From positions 47,101,346 to 47,165,345 of the forward strand of contig NC_087064.1 of NCBI RefSeq assembly GCF_963678635.1: DNA of 64,000 nucleotides, in the 5' to 3' direction. The translations under genes were made by a program, and so were the position numbers. Below are positions 1-11,695 of this stretch, piece by piece. Below the pieces are notes generated by a model, which worked only from the letters and a program-made list of their open reading frames with translations, searched no databases and was not told where the DNA came from. This stretch comes from Symsagittifera roscoffensis. Lineage: Eukaryota; Xenacoelomorpha; Acoela; Convolutidae. The first letter of the stretch is position 1, and every line of letters begins with the position of its first letter.

Positions 1-802
1 TTTTCGTGAGCTTTACAATTTTGCTGTTCGATAGTGGACTTTGCCTTCAATTTAACAATGGAAAAGCACCACAATTAAAAAGAAATCTCAAGTCAAACCG
101 CGAAAAAACAAAACTGAGCGTGAACAAATTTTAAAAATTTTCCTGAAAAAAAATCAGCTTTAAAACACATAGGCGAAGCGAAGCTTCGCACCACTTGCGA
201 TACAACCCAAACAAAGCAGCCGGTAGAAATTGAGTTAAAACTACAAAAACCGTTGCCAAAGAAATTTCATAACAAAAATTTTCCTATTTTTGTCTCAAAT
301 AAAGTTCCTTTTCAACAAATTATGCCCAGTTAGACATTTGAATGTTCAATTAGCATCAATCAAAACTTTCAGAGCGGTAACGAAGCCGAAAATTCTTAAG
401 CAGATAGGTTCAGTAAAAAAAACTTCAGACGACTGAAAAACTGATTGTCTAAAATGGGAGTTGGCAAATGTTCAAGTAAAATAAAATACAAATTTCGACA
501 CAGAGGCGAGGCTGCAACTTCACAAACACGAGCGAGAAATCGGCAAAGATACAGGAGGTTCGAATTCCACAAAAACTCAATTTTTGGATACTAATTTGAA
601 ATGTAGTAAACTTTGCATGTAATAAATTAGAATGTATTGAAACAAATTGCGTATAAATATTCATTTCAGAAATCTCGCGAAGTATATCTCGCTCAAAAAT
701 TTCCGAACAAGATTTCAAGTATTATACTGTTGTATGAAAAGTAAATAGCTTTTTTTTCTGTTCAATTGATGAGTTAAAGAAGCATCAATTGTGTTATTTT
801 AG

Positions 803-1594
803 GAGAGATTGACGGAGCCTGGCCTTTTCTCGACATCTTGGTGACGAGAGCAAATGGTAGGTTTCAGACGTCCTGTTACTCTAAGCCCACGGACACAGGG
901 CTGTCGTTGAGCTACCATGCAGTTGCTCCAAACAAATACAAGCGGAACATCGTCTAAGCCACTGTCCACAGGATTCATCATGCTACGTCGACGTGGCAGG
1001 CTTTCAACGACGGTCTTGAGAAAGCCACAGCGAATTGGGCGGCGAATCAGTATCCACCTTCTTTTTACTCCCCCATTGTTCGTGCCAATGCTGAGAAGAT
1101 TTTGGAGACGAGCGTCAACACACTGCAGAAGGCTGCATGCAAAACGTAGAGAAGCGCCGTCGTCTTGCAGTATAGAGGTCGTGGGTCTCACAAGTTCTCC
1201 AAACGCCTCAGCGGCTACCGGAGTCTCAGTTATCATCACTACGAGGAAGCTGAAATCCTGTCTGCACTCATTGAAGTGTCCCATTCCAGAGGAACTCAGT
1301 AGTCGGGTTCTTTATCAACTCACGTGTACAGGTTGCAAAGCCTGCTATGTCGGCCAAACTAGCCGGCATTTTAAAACCAGACTACAGGAGCACCGAAGGG
1401 CCGGCTCACCTGTTGGTGCCCACCTGCGAGAGTGCGGAGACGATAATTTTTCACCGGATTTGCAGTGCAAGATTCTGGACAGGAGCATTGACACCCAGAA
1501 ATTGCTAACTCTCGAAGCCCCCTACATCTCGAGGAAAGCTCCAGCCCTAATCAGTGAGGAGTACCGGCAGCGCCAGCTAACGCTGCGCTTCTAA
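803..1594 (+). pseudogene. PLE unit 1: RT C-terminus plus GIY-YIG endonuclease, broken
   Basis: The frame from 805 reads a Penelope-type RT thumb region (PFLDILVTRANGRF, then SKPTDTG and PNKYKRN) and meets TAA near 955 and TAG near 1147. After two frame changes, the frame covering about 1247-1594 reads RKLKSCLHSLK, a CTGCKACYVGQTS block, RLQEH, LEAPYISRKAP and a natural stop. That is the PLE GIY-YIG nuclease, with its usual Cys-pair linker and the YVGQT form of the YIG motif. The enzyme in intact PLEs nicks target DNA to prime reverse transcription. A pyrimidine-rich stretch ending in AG at 801-802 just before the coding match looks like a 3' splice site; introns inside PLE coding regions are known. 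A 9-bp inverted repeat (763-771/783-791) precedes it. Non-functional. Confidence 0.85.
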
Positions 1595-2065
1595 TCTATT
1601 TGTTGTTTTAACGTTTCATGTCAACTCAAATTGTGCTTTTTTATTCTCTGATTTTATGTGGTTTTTTATTGTTTACGATGTTGGTTGCTTTTTCTTTCAG
1701 TTGTTCTGATGATGTCTTAATTAACGAAAACGTTCAAGCATTGATACTTGGTTTTTTCTCGTGTGTTAACTTATTACTAATCAAATGCCAAGACACACAA
1801 ATATACTGCTAATGCAGCCTACTAATTCAAAAGTGCCACCAAACGGAGCATTTTTATTTGCGACTTAAGTTCGTAAAAAAATTACATAGTACTATCACAC
1901 TAAACTATGCTCGTGTAAAGAGAACGGGCACGCAAATCGCAGACATGCTCACAATTTGTTTGTTAGTTGACGGAAGAACAGATAAATGACCATAAGTTTC
2001 AGGCATCTTGTGAACAAAGTTATTTAACGGGAAAAAAGTCTATCACCCGGTTGCAATACCGTTGC

Positions 2066-2540
2066 TTATCACAAGAGTAACCATAGGTCAAAGTGCTAAA
2101 ACATGAAATTGAGCATGAAAAGAAAATCAAACTACCACACGGCAAAAAGAGTGAAACTTCACTTGTTCGTTAACACTAATTAATTAAAACGTTTCATCGA
2201 CAAAGAATGAACTGAGCAGATCTCAACTAAAATTGCTATTCGTGACTATTGGAGAATTTGTCGAAAATAAAATAATAAGCAAAGGAATTGATTACAATTA
2301 ATTGTTCAGTCAAGGTTTTTCTTACCGAATTCTGACTTAACTTATGGCAACTTTGAAAAGCCAAAAAAAAAACAATCGAAAACCGTTCAATCAAAACATT
2401 GATCGGATCTCAGATCAAGTTAACAACCTCCTCCAAAAGATACGCTCGGTTAAGATCCAGCGTTAAATTTGACTAAGTTTGCTAAGCGCTGCGTCTACAA
2501 TGCTCGATTCTGTTTATCACAAGAGTAACCATAGGTCAAA
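2066..2540 (+). repeat. 27-base direct repeat pair inside each PLE unit
   Basis: A 27-base word beginning ttatcacaagagtaacc occurs at 2066-2092 and again at 2514-2540, straddling the unit junction. The same pair recurs at 4861-4887 and 5308-5334, and a single copy sits at 7674-7700 because the array ends before the partner. The two copies are 448 bases apart. One copy therefore marks each unit start and the other lies about 450 bases before each unit end, as expected if the segment between them acts as a pseudo-LTR left by tandem insertion. That role is an inference. Confidence 0.7.
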
Positions 2541-3597
2541 TTTTAAATCATAGCCAACTGACAGATGGAAAAGATAATAAACGCAATGAAACTGAAACAA
2601 AAACTGACTAGTTTTTTCAAAAATCTTCTATTTTTGAAATTCGAAGAAAAAAAAGATGACCTTAAAGCTCTTTAAATTTGTAGATTAATTTATGATGGAC
2701 ACTTTTTTGTCAAAATTAAGACAATTCAGAAAACTGGATCAATAGGCAAAACTTTCATTTCACTGGGAAATGTGATAATTAATTTCCATTTTCGAAACTA
2801 GAAGTCGATCACGTTTTTCGTGAGCTTTACAATTTTGCTGTTCGATAGTGGACTTTGCCTTCAATTTAACAATGGAAAAGCACCACAATTAAAAAGAAAT
2901 CTCAAGTCAAACCGCGAAAAAACAAAACTGAGCGTGAACAAATTTTAAAAATTTTCCTGAAAAAAAATCAGCTTTAAAACACATAGGCGAAGCGAAGCTT
3001 CGCACCACTTGCGATACAACCCAAACAAAGCAGCCGGTAGAAATTGAGTTAAAACTACAAAAACCGTTGCCAAAGAAATTTCATAAGTCGCAAATAAAGT
3101 TCCTTTTCAACAAATTATGCCCAGTTAGACATTTGAATGTTCAATTAGCATCAATCAAAACTTTCAGAGCGGTAACGAAGCCGAAAATTCTTAAGCAGAT
3201 AGGTTCAGTAAAAAAAACTTCAGACGACTGAAAAACTGATTGTCTAAAATGGGAGTTGGCAAATGTTCAAGTAAAATAAAATACAAATTTCGACACAGAG
3301 GCGAGGCTGCAACTTCACAAACACGAGCGAGAAATCGGCAAAGATACAGGAGGTTCGAATTCCACAAAAACTCAATTTTTGGATACTAATTTGAAATGTA
3401 GTAAACTTTGCATGTAATAAATTAGAATGTATTGAAACAAATTGCGTATAAATATTCATTTCAGAAATCTCGCGAAGTATATCTCGCTCAAAAATTTCCG
3501 AACAAGATTTCAAGTATTATACTGTTGTATGAAAAGTAAATAGCTTTTTTTTCTGTTCAATTGATGAGTTAAAGAAGCATCAATTGTGTTATTTTAG

Positions 3598-4389
3598 GAG
3601 AGATTGACGGAGCCTGGCCTTTTCTCGACATCTTGGTGACGAGAGCAAATGGTAGGTTTCAGACGTCCTGTTACTCTAAGCCCACGGACACAGGGCTGTC
3701 GTTGAGCTACCATGCAGTTGCTCCAAACAAATACAAGCGGAACATCGTCTAAGCCACTGTCCACAGGATTCATCATGCTACGTCGACGTGGCAGGCTTTC
3801 AACGACGGTCTTGAGAAAGCCACAGCGAATTGGGCGGCGAATCAGTATCCACCTTCTTTTTACTCCCCCATTGTTCGTGCCAATGCTGAGAAGATTTTGG
3901 AGACGAACGTCAACACACTGCAGAAGGCTGCATGCAAAACGTAGAGAAGCGCCGTCGTCTTGCAGTATAGAGGTCGTGGGTCTCACAAGTTCTCCAAACG
4001 CCTCAGCAGCTACCGGAGTCTCAGTTATCATCACTACGAGGAAGCTGAAATCCTGTCTGCACTCATTGAAGTGTCCCATTCCAGAGGAACTCAGTAGTCG
4101 GGTTATTTATCAACTCACGTGTACAGGTTGCAAAGCCTGCTATGTCGGCCAAACCAGCCGGCATTTTAAAACCAGACTACAGGAGCACCGAAGGGCCGGC
4201 TCACCTGTTGGTGCCCACCTGCGAGAGTGCGGAGACGATAATTTTTCACCGGATTTGCAGTGCAAGATTCTGGACAGGAGCATTGACAACCAGAAATTGC
4301 TAGGTCTCGAAGCCCCCTACATCTCGAGGAAAGCTCCAGCCCTAATCAGTGAGGAGTACCGGCAGCGCCAGCTAACGCTGCGCTTCTAA
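3598..4389 (+). pseudogene. PLE unit 2: RT C-terminus plus GIY-YIG endonuclease, broken
   Basis: This has the same layout as unit 1, including the same in-frame TAA in the RT segment and the same frame changes before the nuclease. The lesions therefore predate amplification of the array. The nuclease segment is open to its natural stop at 4389. It differs from units 1 and 3 at a few codons: N instead of T in the ILDRSIDxQK stretch, G instead of T in LLxLEAP, and I instead of L in RVxYQL. A short AT-rich open stretch follows (4413-4607); I do not regard it as a gene. No catalytic RT half is present. Dead copy. Confidence 0.84.
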
Positions 4390-6410
4390 TCTATTTGTTG
4401 TATTAACGTTTCATGTCAACTCAAATTGTGCTTTTTTATTGTCTGATTTTATGTGGTTTTTTATTGTTTACGATGTTGGTTGTTTTTTCTTTCAGTTGTT
4501 CTGATGATGTCTTAATTAACGAAAACGTTCAAGCATTGATACTTGGTTTTTTCTCGTGTGTTAACTTATTAATTATCAAATGCCAAGACACACAAATATA
4601 CTGCTAATGCAGCCTACTAATTCAAAAGTGCCACCAAACGGAGCATTTTTATTTGCGACTTAAGTTCGTAAAAAAATTACATAGTACTATCACACTAAAC
4701 TATGCTCGTGTAAAGAGAACGGGCACGTAAATCGCAGACATGCTCACAATTTGTTTGTTAGTTGACGGAAGAACAGATAAATGACCATAAGTTTCAGGCA
4801 TCTTGTGAACAAAGTTATTTAACGGGAAAAAAGTCTATCACCCGGTTGCAATACCGTTGCTTATCACAAGAGTAACCATAGGTCAAAGTGCTAAAACATG
4901 AAATTGAGCATGAAAAGAAAATCAAACTACCACACGGCAAAAAGAGTGAAACTTCACTTGTTCGTTAACACTAATTAATTAAAACGTTTCATCGACAAAG
5001 AATGAACTGGGCAGATCTCAACTAAAATTGCTATTCGTGACTATTGGAGAATTTGTCGAAAATAAAATAATAAGCAAAGGAATTGATTACAATTAATTGT
5101 TCAGTCAAGGTTTTTCTTACCGAATTCTGACTTAACTTATGGCAACTTTGAAAAGCCAAAAAAAAACAATCGAAAACCGTTCAATCAAAACATTGATCGG
5201 ATCTCGGATCAAGTTAACAACCTCCTCCAAAAGATACGCTCGGTTAAGATCCAGCGTTAAATTTGACTAAGTTTGCTAAGCGCTGCGTCTACAATGCTCG
5301 ATTCTGTTTATCACAAGAGTAACCATAGGTCAAATTTTAAATCATAGCCAACTGACAGATGGAAAAGATAATAAACGCAATGAAACTGAAACAAAAACTG
5401 ACTAGTTTTTTCAAAAATCTTCTATTTTTGAAATTCGAAGAAAAAAAAGATGGCCTTAAAGCTCTTTAAATTTGTAGATTAATTTATGATGGACACTTTT
5501 TTGTCAAAATTAAGACAATTCAGAAAACTGGATCAATAGGCAAAACTTTCATTTCACTGGGAAATGTGATAATTAATTTCCATTTTCGAAACTAGAAGTC
5601 GATCACGTTTTTCGTGAGCTTTACAATTTTGCTGTTCGATAGTGGACTTTGCCTTCAATTTAACAATGGAAAAGCACCACAATTAAAAAGAAATCTCAAG
5701 TCGAACCGCGAAAAAACAAAACTGAGCGTGAACAAATTTTAAAAATTTTCCTGAAAAAAAATCAGCTTTAAAACACATAGGCGAAGCGAAGCTTCGCACC
5801 ACTTGCGATACAACCCAAACAAAGCAGCCGGTAGAAATTGAGTTAAAACTACAAAAACCGTTGCCAAAGAAATTTCATAACAAAAATTTTCCTATTTTTG
5901 TCTCAAATAAAGTTCCTTTTCAACAAATTATGCCCAGTTAGACATTTGAATGTTCAATTAGCATCAATCAAAACTTTCAGAGCGGTAACGAAGCCGAAAA
6001 TTCTTAAGCAGATAGGTTCAGTAAAAAAAACTTCAGACGACTGAAAAACTGATTGTCTAAAATGGGAGTTGGCAAATGTTCAAGTAAAATAAAATACAAA
6101 TTTCGACACAGAGGCGAGGCTGCAACTTCACAAACACGAGCGAGAAATCGGCAAAGATACAGGAGGTTCGAATTCCACAAAAACTCAATTTTTGGATACT
6201 AATTTGAAATGTAGTAAGCTTTGCATGTAATAAATTAGAATGTATTGAAACAAATTGCGTATAAATATTCATTTCAGAAATCTCGCGAAGTATATCTCGC
6301 TCAAAAATTTCCGAACAAGATTTCAAGTATTATACTGTTGTATGAAAAGTAAATAGCTTTTTTTTCTGTTCAATTGATGAGTTAAAGAAGCATCAATTGT
6401 GTTATTTTAG

Positions 6411-7202
6411 GAGAGATTGACGGAGCCTGGCCTTTTCTCGACATCTTGGTGACGAGAGCAAATGGTAGGTTTCAGACGTCCTGTTACTCTAAGCCCACGG
6501 ACACAGGGCTGTCGTTGAGCTACCATGCAGTTGCTCCAAACAAATACAAGCGGAACATCGTCTAAGCCACTGTCCACAGGATTCATCATGCTACGTCGAC
6601 GTGGCAGGCTTTCAACGACGGTCTTGAGAAAGCCACAGCGAATTGGGCGGCGAATCAGTATCCACCTTCTTTTTACTCCCCCATTGTTCGTGCCAATGCT
6701 GAGAAGATTTTGGAGACGAGCGTCAACACACTGCAGAAGGCTGCATGCAAAACGTAGAGAAGCGCCGTCGTCTTGCAGTATAGAGGTCGTGGGTCTCACA
6801 AGTTCTCCAAACGCCTCAGCAGCTACCGGAGTCTCAGTTATCATCACTACGAGGAAGCTGAAATCCTGTCTGCACTCATTGAAGTGTCCCATTCCAGAGG
6901 AACTCAGTAGTCGGGTTCTTTATCAACTCACGTGTACAGGTTGCAAAGCCTGCTATGTCGGCCAAACTAGCCGGCATTTTAAAACCAGACTACAGGAGCA
7001 CCGAAGGGCCGGCTCACCTGTTGGTGCCCACCTGCGAGAGTGCGGAGACGATAATTTTTCACCGGATTTGCAGTGCAAGATTCTGGACAGGAGCATTGAC
7101 ACCCAGAAATTGCTAACTCTCGAAGCCCCCTACATCTCGAGGAAAGCTCCAGCCCTAATCAGTGAGGAGTACCGGCAGCGCCAGCTAACGCTGCGCTTCT
7201 AA
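6411..7202 (+). pseudogene. PLE unit 3: RT C-terminus plus GIY-YIG endonuclease, broken
   Basis: The coding remnant appears identical to unit 1 at protein level in the nuclease part (T and T at the two variable codons), with the same shared stops in the RT part. Downstream of about 7400 this unit instead shares unit 2 variants, for example near 7541 (cacgtaaatc) and near 7821 (gaactgggcag). Unit 3 is therefore a mosaic of the other two. The unit ends at 8122 and is followed by unique sequence leading into the RPB1 exon. Dead copy. Confidence 0.84.
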
Positions 7203-8237
7203 TCTATTTGTTGTTTTAACGTTTCATGTCAACTCAAATTGTGCTTTTTTATTCTCTGATTTTATGTGGTTTTTTATTGTTTACGATGTTGGTTGCTTTT
7301 TCTTTCAGTTGTTCTGATGATGTCTTAATTAACGAAAACGTTCAAGCATTGATACTTGGTTTTTTCTCGTGTGTTAACTTATTACTAATCAAATGCCAAG
7401 ACACACAAATATACTGCTAATGCAGCCTACTAATTCAAAAGTGCCACCAAACGGAGCATTTTTATTTGCGACTTAAGTTCGTAAAAAAATTACATAGTAC
7501 TATCACACTAAACTATGCTCGTGTAAAGAGAACGGGCACGTAAATCGCAGACATGCTCACAATTTGTTTGTTAGTTGACGGAAGAACAGATAAATGACCA
7601 TAAGTTTCAGGCATCTTGTGAACAAAGTTATTTAACGGGAAAAAAGTCTATCACCCGGTTGCAATACCGTTGCTTATCACAAGAGTAACCATAGGTCAAA
7701 GTGCTAAAACATGAAATTGAGCATGAAAAGAAAATCAAACTACCACACGGCAAAAAGAGTGAAACTTCACTTGTTCGTTAACACTAATTAATTAAAACGT
7801 TTCATCGACAAAGAATGAACTGGGCAGATCTCAACTAAAATTGCTATTCGTGACTATTGGAGAATTTGTCGAAAATAAAATAATAAGCAAAGGAATTGAT
7901 TACAATTAATTGTTCAGTCAAGGTTTTTCTTACCGAATTCTGACTTAACTTATGGCAACTTTGAAAAGCCAAAAAAAAACAATCGAAAACCGTTCAATCA
8001 AAACATTGATCGGATCTCGGATCAAGTTAACAACCTCCTCCAAAAGATACGCTCGGTTAAGATCCAGCGTTAAATTTGACTAAGTTTGCTAAGCGCTGCG
8101 TCTACAATGCTCGATTCTGTTTGACTAAAAATTACACTTCAGAACCAAATTAACAGCCATCCGCCTAATTGGATTTGGCGGAGAGTATTTGCGGGGTTTG
8201 TTAACTTACCTTTACCACAGATGAAATTGAAAAGTAC

Positions 8238-8594
8238 CTTGTCTATTAAAAGCCTCGAGCAGAAGTAGCAGAAACATCGCATGACTTTGATCGTCGTCGC
8301 TAGCCAACCCACGTGAAATACAGGCCGCGCAAGTTCCAAGTGGCCAAAATGCCCCGGACAGTCAAAGTGATTTCCAGCACATGTTTGACATCTGGTGCCT
8401 TTGTCTACCACACCTTGTCTCGGATCCATCAGTCCCCCAAGTTTAGGCTTTCCAGCTTCATAGACCTCAGAGTATCGCACGCCTCCATCGACCACAGACA
8501 TTGCTTTGATCTCATCCGGTCCAAGTATGCCAAATTGCACCCTTTTGACAACCCTGAGCGATGCAGAAGATTCATTTGCGGCGTTTCTCGCCAT
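8238..8594 (-). CDS. RNA polymerase II largest subunit RPB1, first coding exon (119 codons)
   Basis: RPB1 is the catalytic subunit of nuclear mRNA-synthesising polymerase. This exon encodes the extreme N-terminus: [19 protein letters not shown] near residues 16-34, then [13 protein letters not shown], then CQTCAG (near 69-74), [11 protein letters not shown] (near 79-89) and [13 protein letters not shown] at the end. The Cys/His set forms the N-terminal zinc-binding clamp of all RPB1 proteins. The start ATG at 8594 gives the expected short lead before VKRVQFG. Family similarity stops at K119, exactly where AAG is followed by GTACTT, a possible donor. A stronger GTAAGT donor lies 28 bases further (8210), which would add about nine unrelated residues. 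No other RPB1 exon is in the window, so the next should lie left of position 1, beyond the PLE array. It could also be a stranded gene fragment, but it carries no lesions. Confidence 0.88.
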
Positions 8595-8666
8595 ATGGAG
8601 GAAATTAACTGACCCGCAAGTAAATCAAAAAATCAATCTGAAACATATAAAACAAAATCATCCAAC

Positions 8667-9069
8667 GGTGCGTATTCATAGGTTCCAAAATAAAAAATCA
8701 GTCCCATAGGTTCCAAAATAAAAAAGCAGTCGCATAAGTACCAAATCTTTTCAATTGGTCAAAAGACTAAATTAGCCGAGTCTCGGTTTGAGGTCGCCGG
8801 TGGGCGCGCTACGCCGCTTCGGGGCGATAACCGGCTCTAAATTTCGTGGCAAGCTCGCAACACGTTGGTGGCAAGCTTTGGTGGCAAGCTCGCAACACGT
8901 TGGCGCGGCTGCAGCTTGACTTTATGCTAGTTGAACAGTAAACAATCAATCCGTAAATTCGCTGATTCAAATTTCAACAAATCAGAATTCAAGAAGATAA
9001 ATTTTGGAACTTATGCGACAGATTTTTTATTTTGGAACCTATGAATATTGGAACCTATGGGAATTCACC
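8667..9069. mobile_element. hAT-type MITE with terminal inverted repeats and 8-bp target duplication
   Basis: The 403-bp segment is flanked on both sides by the same 8 bases, catccaac (8659-8666 and 9070-9077). The bases beyond differ, so the duplication is exactly 8 bp, the length typical of hAT transposons. Its ends are inverted copies: the left end starts ggtg and runs into cataggttccaaaataaaaa, and the reverse complement of the right end does the same. The word ataggttcc is repeated within each arm. The middle is GC-richer and holds a short direct duplication (about 8848-8912). There is no transposase, so it would need one in trans. It sits 72 bases upstream of the RPB1 ATG, within its promoter, 5' UTR or a 5' intron. 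Confidence 0.8.
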
Positions 9070-9077
9070 CATCCAAC

Positions 9078-9955
9078 ACTCACAAATACAAGTGGTTTTG
9101 GCTCAATATATGTAAAGAAAATCTGATTTGATGATAACTTTTAAACATTTGCAAAGAACAATAAAAAACAATAGTATGATTCGAATCAATTCGAAGGAGA
9201 TAACATTTCTCTTAGAAAAAAAACTTTTCTCTTACGAGGCCGCCGCTTCAGTATGAACCATTATCGCAACCGCTTCATTCAGTTGAACTTTCCATCTCAG
9301 ATTTGATAAAATGGTCCCTTCCGTCATGCGACGGTCCGACAAAAATAACGAAACTGAAATGAAGAAAGGGGCTTGGTTTTGTCATAGGTGTGCCAGTCGG
9401 AAATATTTGGAAGTTTGACATTGAGCAACGCAAGAAACATGATTTTGCGGTGAAATGAAATTTTTCAAAAAATCGAATTGGACATGTCATGCTCAAGTTT
9501 CTCGCGACAACTGAAAATATCAGAAATATAACATCAGAAGAACCGATTTACAATCGCGGGAAAGTAGTCGAAAAAAAAGCAGCGGAAAATTGCTATTCGC
9601 AATTTCCAGACATCAGAATACACGAGAGTAGAGCTGTCTTCGAAACAGAGGACAGAGCGATCGCGAACAAAAGAGAAACAGATTAGAAGTGGACCAGAGT
9701 GATCCTTCGGTGGAAAGATGGACAACCAAAGTGTCCCAACGGTCCAGCCCCAAAACTCATTTCTCAAGCTGGAACTAATTAAATTAAAACACCTCTAGTC
9801 AATTTTAATTCCTCGGTTATTCTAGAGTTACTTGTTAATTAAGTTACTCCAATTCTAGAGTGCGCCGGTATGTGAATACCAAATTTAAATTTCTTGAGTG
9901 TGTTTTACATTGTTATGTTGAGATAAGGAGAGTTTTGGTTGATCCATCTGAAATG
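9078..9955. other. No gene recognised; RPB1 upstream flank
   Basis: AT-rich unique-looking sequence between the MITE and the LTR at 9956. Open stretches on both strands (for example 9489-9686 plus) overlap one another, are short and have no recognisable motif. I see no tRNA or other RNA gene. Confidence 0.6.
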
Positions 9956-11558
9956 TGTAACAATCGCCCGGAAGTACATATCGACGGAAAAATAAAGCTA
10001 GCTCCTAAAACGACTGGCTAGCGTCTAAACACAGCTCAAGCTCTACATGCTTTTCACCGTCTCTGCCAAAGCCAGTTCTTTTGGTGGGTTTCCTAACATC
10101 GGGTCGACAAAAACATCACTGCTTCTGGCTTCGGTCAAAACACTCAAATTAACTTAATTATATGCAAGAATAGTGAGCTCATGGCTGGGTCTCAGTACCC
10201 CCAGACCACGAAGTCATTCATAAAAACAGGGCTACTACTGTTTATTATATTACGATTGTTTTTGTTCAGTAGATAAAAATCAACATCTCCATTGAAAGAT
10301 GGATCAACTCCTAGCTTCTCATTATCTGAAAATGAATTCGAATGTTAATTAAATTCAATTCAGGACATGACCAGGAAGCTAAAATTCATAAAAAAACAGT
10401 TTGAGTTCTGAGCCCGAGACCCCTCCGGATTCTGGAATAACGTCCTTATTTCTTTTAGAAGGCTGGACACGTCGTCCCAACAATTTTCACGTTCGTGTGA
10501 ATTGCTCGGTAACGATTGTAGCCACATAGTCGTTACAACTCGGAGCGGTTTCTGATAATTTCAAATTCTATCTGTCGTTATGTCTTCGTAGTTGTTTCTA
10601 CTGCAGCTATTTTTGTTCTGATTTTCTTCTGTTTTTTCTTCAAAATGGCCGTTTCAGAACTTCTTTGAAATGTGACATCACCATTCGAAATTATAAAAAT
10701 TTAAAATACCAGAATATTCTGACCTTCACGGTTTGTCTAATCGTTCAAATAACGTTGCTAATCCGTTAAAACCATTAATCTTCCAGGTCAGATGTTCTTT
10801 TTTGGTCGATAAAAATTCGAATACGAAATTGCTTTTTCGTACATTCTGGTCAAATGTCACACACTTCCCGGACAGCCCGGTCAATGTATTCGTTGAGTCT
10901 CGTATTCTTTATCAAAATGGCACAGTGTCATCAAACAGAATTTAAAAAATGCACGAAAACAATTTTATCCACCTCCTATCAACTCACTGCAGGATATAAA
11001 TGGCATCATACCACACTATTATAGCCTCTCAAATTCTTTCACTAATCTGCACTTTCGAGGATAAACTTCAGATAAAACATCTTTTTAGACTTTCAATGTC
11101 TATGTCCCGATTTAAAACTTTTTCTCCTAGACTTAAAAGTGTAGAAACGCAGGACAGTCCTGCCAACCCACAAACTAAAATTATCCTACTATGCTTATTC
11201 CTTTCAGAAATTTAGTTGTTATTGGTCCTGAATATTAAAACTAAGGAACTCGGCGGTTAGAAGGAACAATGAAATAATCTCCTTCTTCAAGAGATTACCC
11301 AAGCCTTTCATGTCACCACCAAGTGATCAGTTGTCCTAGTTGATTAAAAACAATCAAGCAGGCTGGAATATTTTAATATATTCTCCACTCAAGCCTCTCT
11401 AAATAAACAGTAAGTGTCTCTAAAGCCACTAACTAAAATCAAAATGCAAGTTTTTAAATGCAACAAACTCTTTAATCTTCAAAACTCAACTAATTGTTTT
11501 CTTTTCAGTTTCAATTGCAACTTAGTTGCTTTGTTTCTCATTTGAGTTTTTTGTTACA
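9956..11558 (-). repeat. 3' LTR of copy A
   Basis: The low edge is sharp. TGTAAC at 9956 begins a sequence shared with 29851, 33721 and 62216, and the bases before it differ between the 5' copies (preceded by the leader) and the 3' copies. The high edge is less certain, because both 5' LTRs are interrupted before it. I place it at GTTACA (11553-11558), which is the inverse of the TGTAAC start and would give a 1.6 kb LTR. Copy B is not identical at this point. A tract rich in purines on the minus strand lies about 25-80 bases further up. The LTR contains copies of the (c)cctccggatt word found throughout the leader. Confidence 0.65.
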
Positions 11559-11695
11559 TACAAAACAATTCTGAGTTTTGTTATCTTTTCTTTCGTCGCT
11601 TCTTTGTTTCTTCCTTTGTTCGTCATTTAGAAGTTCTAAAACTTCTAAATTCTTCTAATTTTCTTTCTTTTTGCATCTTTTTTTTCGACCATCTG

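Larger units (their letters stand above)
1..8122 (+). repeat. Tandem array of three Penelope-like element (PLE) units
   Basis: Three head-to-tail units are near-identical by eye: 1-2515 (its start lies outside the window), 2516-5309 and 5310-8122, a period of about 2.8 kb. Each holds about 800 bases of AT-rich non-coding sequence, a damaged RT C-terminus plus GIY-YIG region, then about 0.9 kb of AT-rich non-coding sequence. I chose the unit boundaries because unit 3 stops matching at 8122, and that position equals the junctions at 2515/2516 and 5309/5310. Unit 2 lacks about 20 bases near 3087 that units 1 and 3 share. Partial tandem copies are a known habit of PLEs. No N-terminal RT half or YADD-type catalytic motif is present in any unit, so all are 5'-truncated. 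The array runs opposite to the RPB1 exon next to it. Confidence 0.88.

Noticed and set aside
540-575. aggaggttcgaattccac as a tRNA-like B box
   Set aside because: It has an extra base in the box, no matching A box or acceptor stem upstream, and recurs only as part of the PLE unit.
449-718. Minus-strand 89-codon frame repeated in every PLE unit
   Set aside because: AT-rich, no recognisable domain; its repetition follows from the array, not from selection.
799-1284. Minus-strand open frame opposite the PLE RT (161 codons, in all three units)
   Set aside because: It is the complement of the RT/GIY-YIG coding remnant and has no protein motif of its own.
1706-1735. ctgatga...gaaaa in the PLE unit as a possible hammerhead ribozyme (PLEs often carry them)
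   Set aside because: The bases following ctgatga do not pair with those before gaaa to form stem II (first pair would be T-C), and I could not build stems I and III. Probably chance.
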